Shown piece by piece: positions 45,033 to 53,973 of a DNA stretch of 64,000 nt (position 1 is its first letter; the number at the start of each line of letters is the position of its first letter). Under the pieces are notes generated by a model, which did no database searches, was not told where the DNA came from, and saw nothing but the letters and a program-made list of their open reading frames with translations. The position numbers and the translations under genes are program-made. This DNA is from Psychroserpens luteolus (lineage in GTDB: Bacteria; Bacteroidota; Bacteroidia; Flavobacteriales; Flavobacteriaceae): positions 186,001 through 250,000 of the forward strand of contig NZ_JAHVXI010000003.1 in NCBI RefSeq assembly GCF_021032705.1, in the 5' to 3' direction.

Positions 45033-45061
45033 TGCCAACACTATGTATGAAGACGTTTGCA
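45033..45061 (+). repeat. attC-like site 14, minimal form
   Basis: TGCCAAC (45033), ACTATGTATGAAGAC, R' GTTTGCA (45055). It keeps only the end boxes. R'' is complementary to its unit's own start GTTGACA (44571) at 6 of 7 positions. Confidence 0.5.
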
Positions 45062-45080
45062 ACAATTAAAACATAAACTC

Positions 45081-46217
45081 ATGACACATAAAAGCATAAT
45101 TTATCTGATTCTATCACTACTATTATTTAACTGTAAAACAAATGATGTAGTTAAAAAAGAAACATCAACTAAGGCAAAGAATGTAATTCTATTAATTGGT
45201 GATGGCACAGGATTGTCGCAAATATCCTCAGCATTTTATTTTAAGGAAACCAGTCCAAATTATGCACGTTTTAAAACCATCGGACTTATTAAAACCTCGT
45301 CGTCAAGACAAGATGTGACCGATTCTGCAGCAGGTGCCACAGCTTTTGCTTCTGGAGTAAAGACCTATAATGGCGCTATTGGTGTAGCCGATGATTCTAC
45401 CGAAGTAAAGACTTTGGTAGAAATTGTGTCACCCCAAAATATTAAAACAGGGGTTATTTCTACCTCATCGATACAACATGCAACACCAGCTAGTTTCTAT
45501 GCTCATGCCATAAATAGAGGACTTTACGAAGATATTGCAGCAGACATGGTCGCATCTGATATTGATTTTTTTGCTGGAGGTGGCACGAGATTTTTTAATG
45601 AACGAAAAGATGGGAAAAATTTATTAGAGGATTTGAAAGCAAAAGGGTTTGGTATAAACACCACAGCTTTAGATGACTTTTCAGGAATTAAAGACTATTC
45701 CAAAATGGCGTATTTATTAGCAAAGACTCACATGGACTCTATAGGTGGCAATGGACGTGGTGATTTTTTACCTAAAGCCACCGAATTAGGGATGCAATTT
45801 CTTAGTAAGGATCCAGATTATCCTAACTTTTTTATCATGATAGAAGGATCGCAAATAGATTGGGGAGGTCATGCTAATGATGCGAGCTATCTAATCGCAG
45901 AGCTTATTGATTTTGACAATGCTATTGGAAAGGCTCTCGATTTTGCAGAGAAAGATGGTAACACCTTAGTAATAGTAACAGCAGATCATGAAACTGGAGG
46001 TTTTACCTTATCGGCTTCTACCAAAACAAGAGAAGATGGCAGCACCTATAGTGATTATAGTGAGGTAGCTGGGACGTTTTCTACAAAAGGGCATTCAGCC
46101 ACATTAATTCCGGTATTTGCTTATGGTCCAGGTTCTGAGGCATTCGCTGGTATTTATGAAAATACTGAAATCTTTCATAAGATTTTGGAAGCTACAAATT
46201 GGACTAATAAGAATTGA
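45081..46217 (+). CDS. Alkaline phosphatase (PhoA-like), lipoprotein
   Basis: 378 residues from ATG 45081; the TTG at 45057 is inside attC-like site 14. Lipobox LLFNC. Alkaline phosphatase motifs: LIGDGTGLSQ (metal-binding Asp), VTDSAAGATAFASGVKTYNG with the catalytic Ser, MIEGSQIDWGGHAND, and TADHETGG with the third metal site. It releases phosphate from organic esters outside the inner membrane; it is shorter than the E. coli enzyme but close to other bacteroidal PhoA-like proteins. Promoter not evident. Confidence 0.9.
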   Translation: MTHKSIIYLILSLLLFNCKTNDVVKKETSTKAKNVILLIGDGTGLSQISSAFYFKETSPNYARFKTIGLIKTSSSRQDVTDSAAGATAFASGVKTYNGAIGVADDSTEVKTLVEIVSPQNIKTGVISTSSIQHATPASFYAHAINRGLYEDIAADMVASDIDFFAGGGTRFFNERKDGKNLLEDLKAKGFGINTTALDDFSGIKDYSKMAYLLAKTHMDSIGGNGRGDFLPKATELGMQFLSKDPDYPNFFIMIEGSQIDWGGHANDASYLIAELIDFDNAIGKALDFAEKDGNTLVIVTADHETGGFTLSASTKTREDGSTYSDYSEVAGTFSTKGHSATLIPVFAYGPGSEAFAGIYENTEIFHKILEATNWTNKN

Positions 46218-46243
46218 TTTTCAATTTGCTTTATACTTGTAAA

Positions 46244-46648
46244 ATGACATTTTACCAAACAGAAATAGAGCGCATAAGAAAGATCTGTTATTCTAATGAT
46301 AGTCAGATAGAGACTGTAATCGCAACACGCAATTATATTGACAATAATTATGATAAAAACCTGAAATTGGATTTTTTATCACACATCCGATTTACATCAA
46401 AATATCATCTACTAAGACTCTTTAAGAGATACTACGGACAAACACCTAGACAATATTTAACAGACAAACGGATTGAGAAATCAAAAGACAATTTAAAAAA
46501 TGGAATGACAGTTACTGAAACCTGTTTTGCTGTAGGATTTGAAAGTTTAGGCTCCTTTAGTAAATTATTCAAAACTAAAACGGGAAAATCACCAAGTGCA
46601 TTTCAAAAAGAGCAACTTTCGAGAAGCAAATTAGATTTAGAGTTCTGA
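46244..46648 (+). CDS. AraC-family DNA-binding protein (HTH domain only)
   Basis: 134 residues from ATG 46244 (the TTG at 46214 would add hydrophobic residues before the domain). Two helix-turn-helices: LKLDFLSHIRFTSKYHLLRL and TVTETCFAVGFESLGSFSKL. It pairs with a VOC gene 33 nt downstream, the same order as 40958-41862, and is likely its regulator. Confidence 0.83.
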   Translation: MTFYQTEIERIRKICYSNDSQIETVIATRNYIDNNYDKNLKLDFLSHIRFTSKYHLLRLFKRYYGQTPRQYLTDKRIEKSKDNLKNGMTVTETCFAVGFESLGSFSKLFKTKTGKSPSAFQKEQLSRSKLDLEF

Positions 46649-46681
46649 ACTTTGGCAAATAACTAAAAACAAATCAAAAAG

Positions 46682-47077
46682 ATGAAAGTAACACTAATTA
46701 GCATTCCAGTTAGAGACCAAGAAAAAGCCTTAAAATTTTATACTGAAAAATTAGGTTTCCTAAAAAAGAAGGACGTCCCATTAGAAGGCGGCAATCGATG
46801 GCTAACATTAGTTTCGCCAGAATGGCAGGATGGACCAGAACTTTTACTTGAACCTGCTCCTAACCATTTTGAACCTTGTAAAGTTTTTCAAGACGCCTTG
46901 ATGGAAGCCGGATTTCCGTATACGCAATTTGATGTTGACAATGTCGATGCCGATTATGACAGGCTGATAAAACTTGGTGTTGAGTTTAGCGTAAAACCAA
47001 CTAAAATGGGAACTGTAAAATTTGCCGTTTTCAATGACACCTGTGGAAATAACATTCAAATTGTAGAAACACTGTAA
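46682..47077 (+). CDS. VOC-family protein
   Basis: 131 residues: LISIPVRDQEKALKFYTEKLGF, PEWQDGPELLLEP and FAVFNDTCGNNIQIVETL are the VOC-fold halves. Substrate unknown. Transcribed behind the AraC gene; the PhnB-like gene follows 16 nt later. Confidence 0.83.
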   Translation: MKVTLISIPVRDQEKALKFYTEKLGFLKKKDVPLEGGNRWLTLVSPEWQDGPELLLEPAPNHFEPCKVFQDALMEAGFPYTQFDVDNVDADYDRLIKLGVEFSVKPTKMGTVKFAVFNDTCGNNIQIVETL

Positions 47078-47093
47078 AATTAAACCTAAGAAT

Positions 47094-47642
47094 ATGAAAA
47101 AGACAATAACTTTACTCAGCATTATATTACTTTTTTTTAGTTGTTCTAACTCTAAAAGCAACAATGACACTAATGATGAACTAAGTGCATTGCGTGCTGA
47201 ACGTGATGTTTTAAAAAAGTTTAAAGACCAAGCGTCAAAATATAAAACAGAACAAATTGCAACTTTTTTGACATTTCAAGAGAATAATGCAGAAGAAGCA
47301 ATGAACTTTTATGTAGGACTATTTGAAAATTCAAAAATTATTGATGTGCAACGCTATGGTAAAGACGGTCCAGCCAAAGAAGGAACAATTATGGTTGCAA
47401 CATTTGAGTTAAACGGAAGTAAGTTTATGTGCAGTGATAGTTATATCAAGCACGAATGGACGATTACACCAGGCGTTTCAAATTTTGTGGAATGCAAAAC
47501 AGATGATGAAATTGAAATGCTCTTTACAAAACTATCGGAAAACGGCAAAGCTTTGATGCCCTTAGACAACTATGGCTGGAGTACAAAATTTGCTTTTATC
47601 GAAGACCAATTTGGTGTGTCTTGGCAACTAAATTTAAAGTAA
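47094..47642 (+). CDS. PhnB-like VOC lipoprotein
   Basis: 182 residues. A lipoprotein signal (lipobox LLFFSC) and a coiled segment precede a PhnB/3-demethylubiquinone-methyltransferase-like VOC domain: ATFLTFQENNAEEAMNFYV, FMCSDSYIKHEWTITPGVS, GWSTKFAFIEDQFGVSW. An exported version of this usually cytoplasmic domain is unusual. Confidence 0.78.
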   Translation: MKKTITLLSIILLFFSCSNSKSNNDTNDELSALRAERDVLKKFKDQASKYKTEQIATFLTFQENNAEEAMNFYVGLFENSKIIDVQRYGKDGPAKEGTIMVATFELNGSKFMCSDSYIKHEWTITPGVSNFVECKTDDEIEMLFTKLSENGKALMPLDNYGWSTKFAFIEDQFGVSWQLNLK

Positions 47643-47796
47643 TAACGTATCTGACGCAAAACACATAAGTGACTAAACGAACAGTTGTGTTCAAATTAAC
47701 TATCCATAGTTTTTAGTTCCGTTTAGTTTCAGCTTAATAATATAAAATCCTGTTAAACTAACTTGAAATTCATCAAAAAAATTTAAACTTTAATTG

Positions 47797-48927
47797 ATGA
47801 ATTTAATTTTAGATTTCTTTTTAGTAACTGGTATTGTTATCAACGCTATCATTTTGGTGCAGCTGCTAAGAATAAAGAAAAAAGCACTATCTCAAAAAAT
47901 ACTGATTGTTCTGTTTTCTCTTCTGTTTTGTGTGGCCTTATATTTTTATGCGCTTCTGCATAATATTATCTGGCTTGCTAAACTATGCTTTCTGCCTAAT
48001 GATGTGACAATTATTACTTTGGCGCCTTTATTATTTCTTTATGTGAAATCTTTGTTTTTAGAAGAAAAGAGTTTAGTGAAAAACCATTTAAACCATTTCA
48101 CTCCTGCAGTCTTATTTGCTTTGGGCATTACTATTCCTACAATGATATTCAATAGCTATCATAGCAACGCTTTAGCTTACACGCATTCAAACATAGTACG
48201 GTTTATTATTAGAACCGAAAATATATACTTTTTACTGTATCTCACGATCTCATTACGATTTTTATTAAAACATCAAAAATTATCTAAATATGAATACTCA
48301 AACCTATCCAAATATGATCTTAATTGGATAAAGGTTATGCTCATATCTGCACTTAGTATCATAGGTCTTGATCTCGCAATTAAAGTATATGAATCTATTG
48401 TTAGTGACTTTACATGGAATGCTGATTTCCTTTCTGTACTGGCAATGATTATTCTAGTATCCTATTTAGGGTTTTATGGTATCAATCAATCCAAAGTATT
48501 ACTACCCTCTTTTTTATTACAGAACGATACAAAACCGAAGTCAAATAAAGCAGAAAACAAGATGCTTTCAGCTGAAAAGAAACAAGAATTCGAACATTTA
48601 AAACACAAGTTAATCTCTACATTAAACACAAACCATCCTTATTTGGATGAAGATCTAACACTCGGAAAATTAGCACAGCAAATTTCAACAACCGACAAGA
48701 CATTGTCGACAATGTTGAATCAATATATGAAGACAACGTTTTATGATTTAATCAATACATATCGTGTTGAAGCTGTGAAGAAAAAAATCAAATCAGACCA
48801 CTACAGTAACTATAGTCTCTTTGGAATTGCATGCGAATGTGGTTTTAAATCAAGAACTAGTTTTAATAGAATATTCAAAAAAGAAACTGGCCTCTCTCCT
48901 TCCAACTATAAAAATAGTAAGTCTTAA
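47797..48927 (+). CDS. AraC-family regulator with N-terminal multi-span membrane domain
   Basis: 376 residues from ATG 47797. About seven hydrophobic segments to residue ~240, then an AraC DNA-binding domain (LTLGKLAQQISTTDKTLSTM, LFGIACECGFKSRTSFNRIF). Same layout as 15809. The outer-membrane-like gene 49035 starts 107 nt downstream and may be controlled by it. Confidence 0.87.
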   Translation: MNLILDFFLVTGIVINAIILVQLLRIKKKALSQKILIVLFSLLFCVALYFYALLHNIIWLAKLCFLPNDVTIITLAPLLFLYVKSLFLEEKSLVKNHLNHFTPAVLFALGITIPTMIFNSYHSNALAYTHSNIVRFIIRTENIYFLLYLTISLRFLLKHQKLSKYEYSNLSKYDLNWIKVMLISALSIIGLDLAIKVYESIVSDFTWNADFLSVLAMIILVSYLGFYGINQSKVLLPSFLLQNDTKPKSNKAENKMLSAEKKQEFEHLKHKLISTLNTNHPYLDEDLTLGKLAQQISTTDKTLSTMLNQYMKTTFYDLINTYRVEAVKKKIKSDHYSNYSLFGIACECGFKSRTSFNRIFKKETGLSPSNYKNSKS

Positions 48928-49034
48928 TAAGTATCTCATTTTTTAACATATGATAACGTACCAACGCTTCTATTGGTCAATCTAAATCATGATAAATGTT
49001 TTGATTTGTGGTCAATCTTTTAAATTTTAATGCC

Positions 49035-49616
49035 ATGAAAAATACCGTATTGACCCTACTCCTTTTTGGAATTACATGTATCGCAAACTCTCAAAACATT
49101 ACTGAAACATCGCAAAAATCAAACGTAGAAAAATCAACCTTCGGAATTCAAACAGGTTATGCAGGACTTTGGATTTATAATGAATTTAGACTTTCAAATC
49201 AAATAGTACTGCGAGCCGAATTAGGCTTAAATGCATATGACAATGATGATTTTTACCCAGATGCAGGTTTTCTATTCTCAACAGCTATTACATTAGAACC
49301 TCGTTGGTATTATAATCTAGATAGGCGGTTAAGCCAATCAAAACGAATTGATAACAATAGTGGAAATTTCTTCGCGTTGAAAGCAACTTTTCACTCTAAT
49401 GATCTGCTTATAAAATTTGGCGACGATGCAAGAATCGTAGACAATTTAGCAATTATTCCAACTTGGGGCATGAGAAGAAATATTGGACAACATTTCAACT
49501 ATGAAGCTGGAATTGGTGTTGGTTACATCCACTACTTTGCCAAAAATTCTGGATTTACAAAAAATAGAGACGAAACAGCCATAAATTTACATTTGCGCAT
49601 TGGATATCGGTTTTAA
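49035..49616 (+). CDS. Small outer-membrane-barrel-like protein, paralog of 34131
   Basis: 193 residues from ATG 49035 (the longer frame from GTG 49008 has no signal at its start). Signal peptide (TLLLFGITCIANSQN). TFGIQTGYAGLWIYNEF, ITLEPRWYYNLDRRLSQS, IIPTWGMRRNIGQHFNYE and the ending LHLRIGYRF match the 34131 protein residue for residue in many places. Both end in Phe as outer-membrane barrels do. Function unknown. Confidence 0.72.
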   Translation: MKNTVLTLLLFGITCIANSQNITETSQKSNVEKSTFGIQTGYAGLWIYNEFRLSNQIVLRAELGLNAYDNDDFYPDAGFLFSTAITLEPRWYYNLDRRLSQSKRIDNNSGNFFALKATFHSNDLLIKFGDDARIVDNLAIIPTWGMRRNIGQHFNYEAGIGVGYIHYFAKNSGFTKNRDETAINLHLRIGYRF

Positions 49617-49810
49617 CATCTAAACAGATACAATAACCACTAATAGACAATTGTTTGTTCATCTATAATTGGACTTAAGCAAAATAGGTCGTGATTTTAA
49701 AAACTAAAAACGCTTCTTTAGGTCATTTTAATTTTGTAACTTATTGCAATAGAGTCTTGTAGTTGTTTTATTACAAATAACTAATGTACTTTACATACAA
49801 ACAGTAAGTC

Positions 49811-50374
49811 ATGAAAAAGAAAATTCTCTTTATTTTAAGTCTGACTATAGTATTGTCTTGTTCTAATGAAACCCATCAAAAAACAATCGAATCGTACATA
49901 GCTACTCATAACAATCATGACATTGAAAAAACCATGGAGTTCTATGATGAAAGCATCATATTTGAGTTAAAAGGTGTCTGGACTAAAAAAGGAAAAAGGG
50001 ACATACGTGCACTTGAGGAATGGGATGCTGCTTTAAATAGTCATTTAAAATTAGAATCCATTAATTCAAAAGAAGACACTATATTCTGCAAAGTAATTGA
50101 GAATAATGATTGGTTTAGAGGTGTCGGTATTACCAATTTGGTTCATGATCCAGCAATTTTTGTTGTTTCTAATGGAAAAATTAAAAACATCATTGGTTAT
50201 CCATCTGAAAAAACAGGAAAAGAAATAGGAACGGCAATAGGGAAACTCTACCAATGGTCACAAAAAAACCAAGATTCAACGATTAATGAATTAATTATAA
50301 ACGGTCAGTTTATATACTCTGCTCAAGCCGCTGAAAAATGGCTAACCTTATTCGAAAAAATAGGAAATAACTAA
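49811..50374 (+). CDS. Lipoprotein with NTF2/SnoaL-like domain
   Basis: 187 residues with lipobox VLSC near residue 17. IESYIATHNNHDIEKTMEFYDESIIFEL is a typical NTF2/SnoaL-like opening, and GVGITNLVHDPAIFVVSNGKIKNI continues the cone-shaped fold. Such domains bind or isomerise small hydrophobic molecules. Alone, with 150-190 nt gaps on both sides. Confidence 0.68.
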   Translation: MKKKILFILSLTIVLSCSNETHQKTIESYIATHNNHDIEKTMEFYDESIIFELKGVWTKKGKRDIRALEEWDAALNSHLKLESINSKEDTIFCKVIENNDWFRGVGITNLVHDPAIFVVSNGKIKNIIGYPSEKTGKEIGTAIGKLYQWSQKNQDSTINELIINGQFIYSAQAAEKWLTLFEKIGNN

Positions 50375-50527
50375 TCGCTTAAATTATAGATAATTATCAA
50401 CTATGTCTTCGCTCGCAATAGATTGTGTCTTTAAGATCAAACCTTAAAGACTAACTCCTTTTTATTATCTTAGTGCTTACAACTAAACACCTGTAAACTC
50501 GGTATAACTTATTAAAGAATAACTTAA

Positions 50528-50863
50528 GTGAATTTAAATGACAAGAAATTTTTAACCATTGAAAACAAAAGTGGTTTATCATCAAATGAAACGATTTTTC
50601 ATTATTTTCAAAATGAAAATATTATCACAGGAACGTATAAGGGAGGAGCTATTTCTGAGGGATTTATAGTGGGAAAACAAATCGAAACTTCAAAAATCGA
50701 ACTCCTATTTCAATGCTTAACTAAAGAAGGAGAGTTAAAAGTAGGTGAATCTAAAGGCACTATTTCGAAAGATCAAAATGGCAAATTGAAATTGAGATTC
50801 GACTGGAATTGGTTAAACGGAGATCTATCTGGTGGAACATCAGAATATATTGAGGTTAAATAA
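50528..50863 (+). CDS. Small beta-strand-rich protein of unknown function
   Basis: 111 residues from GTG 50528. Repeated antiparallel strands (NIITGTYKGGAISEGFIVGK, KIELLFQCLTKEG, LKLRFDWNWLNGDLSGGTSEY) point to a small lipocalin-like or beta-sandwich fold. Not recognised. Followed by a DUF1801 gene after 13 nt. Confidence 0.6.
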   Translation: MNLNDKKFLTIENKSGLSSNETIFHYFQNENIITGTYKGGAISEGFIVGKQIETSKIELLFQCLTKEGELKVGESKGTISKDQNGKLKLRFDWNWLNGDLSGGTSEYIEVK

Positions 50864-50876
50864 AAACTAACGAAGC

Positions 50877-51311
50877 ATGGCAAAAAATAAAACAACCGAA
50901 ACAGAAGTCAATGTAACCGATTTCATCAATTCATATGTTGATAATGAGCAAAAGAAAGCAGATAGTTTTCAGCTAATTAAACTACTAAGCAAATGGTCTG
51001 GGTTTGAACCCAAAATGTGGGGACCAACCATAATTGGTTTTGGAAGTTATCATTACATCTATGCTAGCGGACATGAAGGTGATGCGCCTCTTTTGGGTTT
51101 TTCTCCTCGGAAATCGGCATTCTCTCTTTATGTATACTCTCCTACCGAAGAAAACAAACATCTCTTAGATAACTTCGGGACATTTAAAATGGGAAAAGCA
51201 TGTATCTATGTAAAAAAACTGTCGGATATAAATATTGAGACCTTAGAAAAAATGTGCGAAGCAACAATTGCATATCTCAATGAACATCATGAATGTGCAT
51301 GCAGAAATTAG
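50877..51311 (+). CDS. DUF1801-family protein
   Basis: 144 residues, paralog of 44598: VTDFINSYVDNEQKKADSF, KMWGPTIIGFGSYHY, LGFSPRKSAFSLYV, MGKACIYVKKLSDIN, with a Cys-rich C-terminus (ECACRN). Function not established. Confidence 0.82.
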   Translation: MAKNKTTETEVNVTDFINSYVDNEQKKADSFQLIKLLSKWSGFEPKMWGPTIIGFGSYHYIYASGHEGDAPLLGFSPRKSAFSLYVYSPTEENKHLLDNFGTFKMGKACIYVKKLSDINIETLEKMCEATIAYLNEHHECACRN

Positions 51312-51344
51312 TAGCATATAAAATCGTACAGATCTTTATGTAGC

Positions 51345-51371
51345 TCATTTTCTTTTACTAACTTAGTTACC
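51345..51371 (+). repeat. attC-like remnant (inner block only)
   Basis: TCATTTTCTTTTACTAACTT then AGTTACC is the inner right-arm block shared with sites 1, 2 and remnants 10 and 12. No end boxes remain. Confidence 0.4.
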
Positions 51372-51459
51372 AGCTAAATGTGTTCTGCTGAAATTCTATA
51401 AATTAAAGTGAACAATCCTCAAATATATTTGAGTTGACCTACCTAAAATCATCAGTATC

Positions 51460-53163
51460 ATGACATCTATTAAAATACGTTGTTCTTTATTAGTCCTTAC
51501 ATTTTTGTTAGTACCATTAAAACACTTAGAAGCACAAAACGATGTTTCTGGTGAAATAGAATTAAAAATTGACGCTATCTTCAAAAACTTTGATGACCCA
51601 AATGCACCAGGAGCTACTGTTGCCGTTGTGAAAGATCAAAAGATCGTTTTTAAAAAAGGTTATGGCAGTGCCAATTTAGAGTATGGCATACCTAATTCGC
51701 CGTCTACAATCTTTCACATTGCATCGGTTTCAAAACAATTTACAGTCTTCGCTATTTTACTGTTAGAAAAAGAAGGCAAATTATCTTTTGATGATGACAT
51801 TAGAACATATATTCCCGAAGTTCCAGATTTTGGAAAAACTATTACTCTTAAACATTTGGCATCACATACGAGTGGAATGCGCGATCAATGGACCTTATTA
51901 GGCTTAGCTGGATGGCGATTTGATGATGTGATCACTAAAGAACATATATTAAAACTAGTGGCTCAACAAAAGGAATTGAATTTTGATCCAGGTGAAGAAT
52001 ACACCTATTGTAATACAGGGTTTACATTATTAGCAGAAGTGGTTGCCAGAGTTTCAGGTAAATCATTTGCCGAATTTACTGAAGAGCGCATTTTTAAACC
52101 ATTAAAAATGTCCAATACATTGTTCTATGATGATCACGAGAAAATTGTAAAAAACAGAGCTTACTCTTATTACTATGTTAATAACAATACATTTAAAAAA
52201 AGTGTTTTAAGTTTTGCAAATGTAGGCGCCACAAGCTTATTCACAACGGTTGAAGATCTCGCATTATGGTCAATGAATTTCTCATCACATACCGTTGGAG
52301 ATAAAGCAATTATTGAGAAAATGAACACCTTAGCAGTGCTTAATAATGGAGAAACCTTTGGTGGTGCGTATGGTCAATTTGTAAATACGCATAGAGGCTT
52401 AAATCAAATTCAGCATGGTGGCGCAGATGCTGGTTATCGTAGCTATTTGGGACGATTTCCAGATCAAGACTTTGCAGTCATGGTTTTTAGTAATCTCGCT
52501 CAATCTAATCCGGGAAATTTAGCACTTCAAGTTGCAGATATTTATTTGGAGGATTTTATTGAAAAAGATACTCGTACAAGTGATGATACACCTGAAGAAG
52601 ATGATGATGTTGATTATATAAAATTATCATCTAAGGAATTAGAGAAATTCAATGGTCACTTTTGGAATGAAGATCAAAAATATGCGCGCAAAATTTATGT
52701 GAAAAACGATACACTTAGATATTTCAGAGGCGAAGGAAACGAAAGTGCTCTAGCTCCAATTTCACCAAACGAGTTTAAAATGTTAGGGGTAAATGTTGAT
52801 TTAAGAGTTAAGTTTTCAGAATCAAACAAAAAACGTAAAATGACTGTTTTAATAAATGATGATGCGCCTATTCTATCGTATGAATTTACACCACCAAATT
52901 ATAAGCTTTCCGATCTTAAACAATTTACGGGTGAATACTACAGTCCGGAGTTACAAACCACTTACAATCTTATTATAAAAGATGGAAAACTCATGTTTAC
53001 ACATCATCGTGCAAGTAACACTAGTATTTCGGCCGCTAAGCATGATCTGTTCTTGGCAGGAGGTTATAGCTTTATATTTGAAAGAAATACAAATGACCAA
53101 CTCACAGGGTTTAGAGTATCGGCTGGACGCGTTAGAAATTTGTGGTTTAAAAAAGTAAATTAA
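51460..53163 (+). CDS. Serine hydrolase, class C beta-lactamase fold
   Basis: 567 residues with a signal peptide (LLVLTFLLVPLKHLEAQND). SxxK as HIASVSKQF (Ser about 86), YxN as YCNTGF (about 184), and a third motif HGGADAG (about 326) show the penicillin-recognising fold. A further ~170 residues form a C-terminal DUF3471-like beta domain. It could be a DD-peptidase, esterase or true lactamase. Paralog of 30325, which lacks the extra domain. Confidence 0.86.
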   Translation: MTSIKIRCSLLVLTFLLVPLKHLEAQNDVSGEIELKIDAIFKNFDDPNAPGATVAVVKDQKIVFKKGYGSANLEYGIPNSPSTIFHIASVSKQFTVFAILLLEKEGKLSFDDDIRTYIPEVPDFGKTITLKHLASHTSGMRDQWTLLGLAGWRFDDVITKEHILKLVAQQKELNFDPGEEYTYCNTGFTLLAEVVARVSGKSFAEFTEERIFKPLKMSNTLFYDDHEKIVKNRAYSYYYVNNNTFKKSVLSFANVGATSLFTTVEDLALWSMNFSSHTVGDKAIIEKMNTLAVLNNGETFGGAYGQFVNTHRGLNQIQHGGADAGYRSYLGRFPDQDFAVMVFSNLAQSNPGNLALQVADIYLEDFIEKDTRTSDDTPEEDDDVDYIKLSSKELEKFNGHFWNEDQKYARKIYVKNDTLRYFRGEGNESALAPISPNEFKMLGVNVDLRVKFSESNKKRKMTVLINDDAPILSYEFTPPNYKLSDLKQFTGEYYSPELQTTYNLIIKDGKLMFTHHRASNTSISAAKHDLFLAGGYSFIFERNTNDQLTGFRVSAGRVRNLWFKKVN

Positions 53164-53319
53164 CTCGTGTATTCGAACTCATAACAAACGACAAATTGTT
53201 ATAAACATTGAAGACAACTAAACGGTTAAAAGTTATCACTTTCACATTTCTCTGCCGAAATTATTTCACATTCACTATATTGCCACTTTAAAGACAATAA
53301 CCTAATTCAATACTTACTC

Positions 53320-53928
53320 ATGAACAAAAGCATGTTGACTATCATATGCATTTTGGCATTTAGCCTATGCATTACAGCACAAGACAGTAAAGCACCTTCA
53401 ATAAAAATTGATATTGAAGTCAATGGAGAAAAATATCAAGTTAAAGATGGTGGCACCATTAAAGTGGATGGAAAAACGATTACGGCAAAAACATCAGATT
53501 ATCTCACTTTCAATTTTGGAGCACTAGTTTTCGACTATCCAAAACACTACGCATACGAGTTTGAAAAAGATATAGGATACAGAAACTGGACATTAGACGG
53601 TAACGATTTTATATTCATGTATTTTGAATATGAAGACGATATCTCACTAAATCTTTTTATACAAGCCATGGTTGAACGATTTGGAAGAGAAAGTTGTAAA
53701 GTAACAGATAAAAGTACAACACTTGGAAAGTTAAAACTCGATGGGCAACGTATCGATATCAATTTAATAGGAACAAAGCTTAGCTACGACATCTATGAAT
53801 TGAATACCAACGACGGAAAAACGCACTTTATCTCATTTCAGGACTCCAAAAACGAAGATGGTACAGATTCACAAGAATCAAAAGACATGTTTAAAATTAT
53901 GGACAAAACGATTAAGTCAAAACTGTAA
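53320..53928 (+). CDS. Secreted protein of unknown function
   Basis: 202 residues with a signal peptide (LTIICILAFSLCITAQDS). IDIEVNGEKYQVKDGGTIKV suggests a beta-strand-rich mature protein; no family recognised. It ends before the convergent holA gene, with which it shares a 45-nt gap. Confidence 0.6.
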   Translation: MNKSMLTIICILAFSLCITAQDSKAPSIKIDIEVNGEKYQVKDGGTIKVDGKTITAKTSDYLTFNFGALVFDYPKHYAYEFEKDIGYRNWTLDGNDFIFMYFEYEDDISLNLFIQAMVERFGRESCKVTDKSTTLGKLKLDGQRIDINLIGTKLSYDIYELNTNDGKTHFISFQDSKNEDGTDSQESKDMFKIMDKTIKSKL

Positions 53929-53973
53929 AATAAGTCGTTATCAATACCGATTGTGTGATTGTAAAGTTTTGGT

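Noticed and set aside
26553-45061. CRISPR array or transposon ends as an explanation for the palindromes
   Set aside because: Spacing is gene-sized and irregular, there are no cas genes or transposases, and no target-site duplications are evident. Within-unit complementarity fits attC better.
5515-53928. Plus-strand orientation of all genes as evidence for cassettes
   Set aside because: The run of plus-strand genes begins well before the array with ordinary core genes, so it is not informative.
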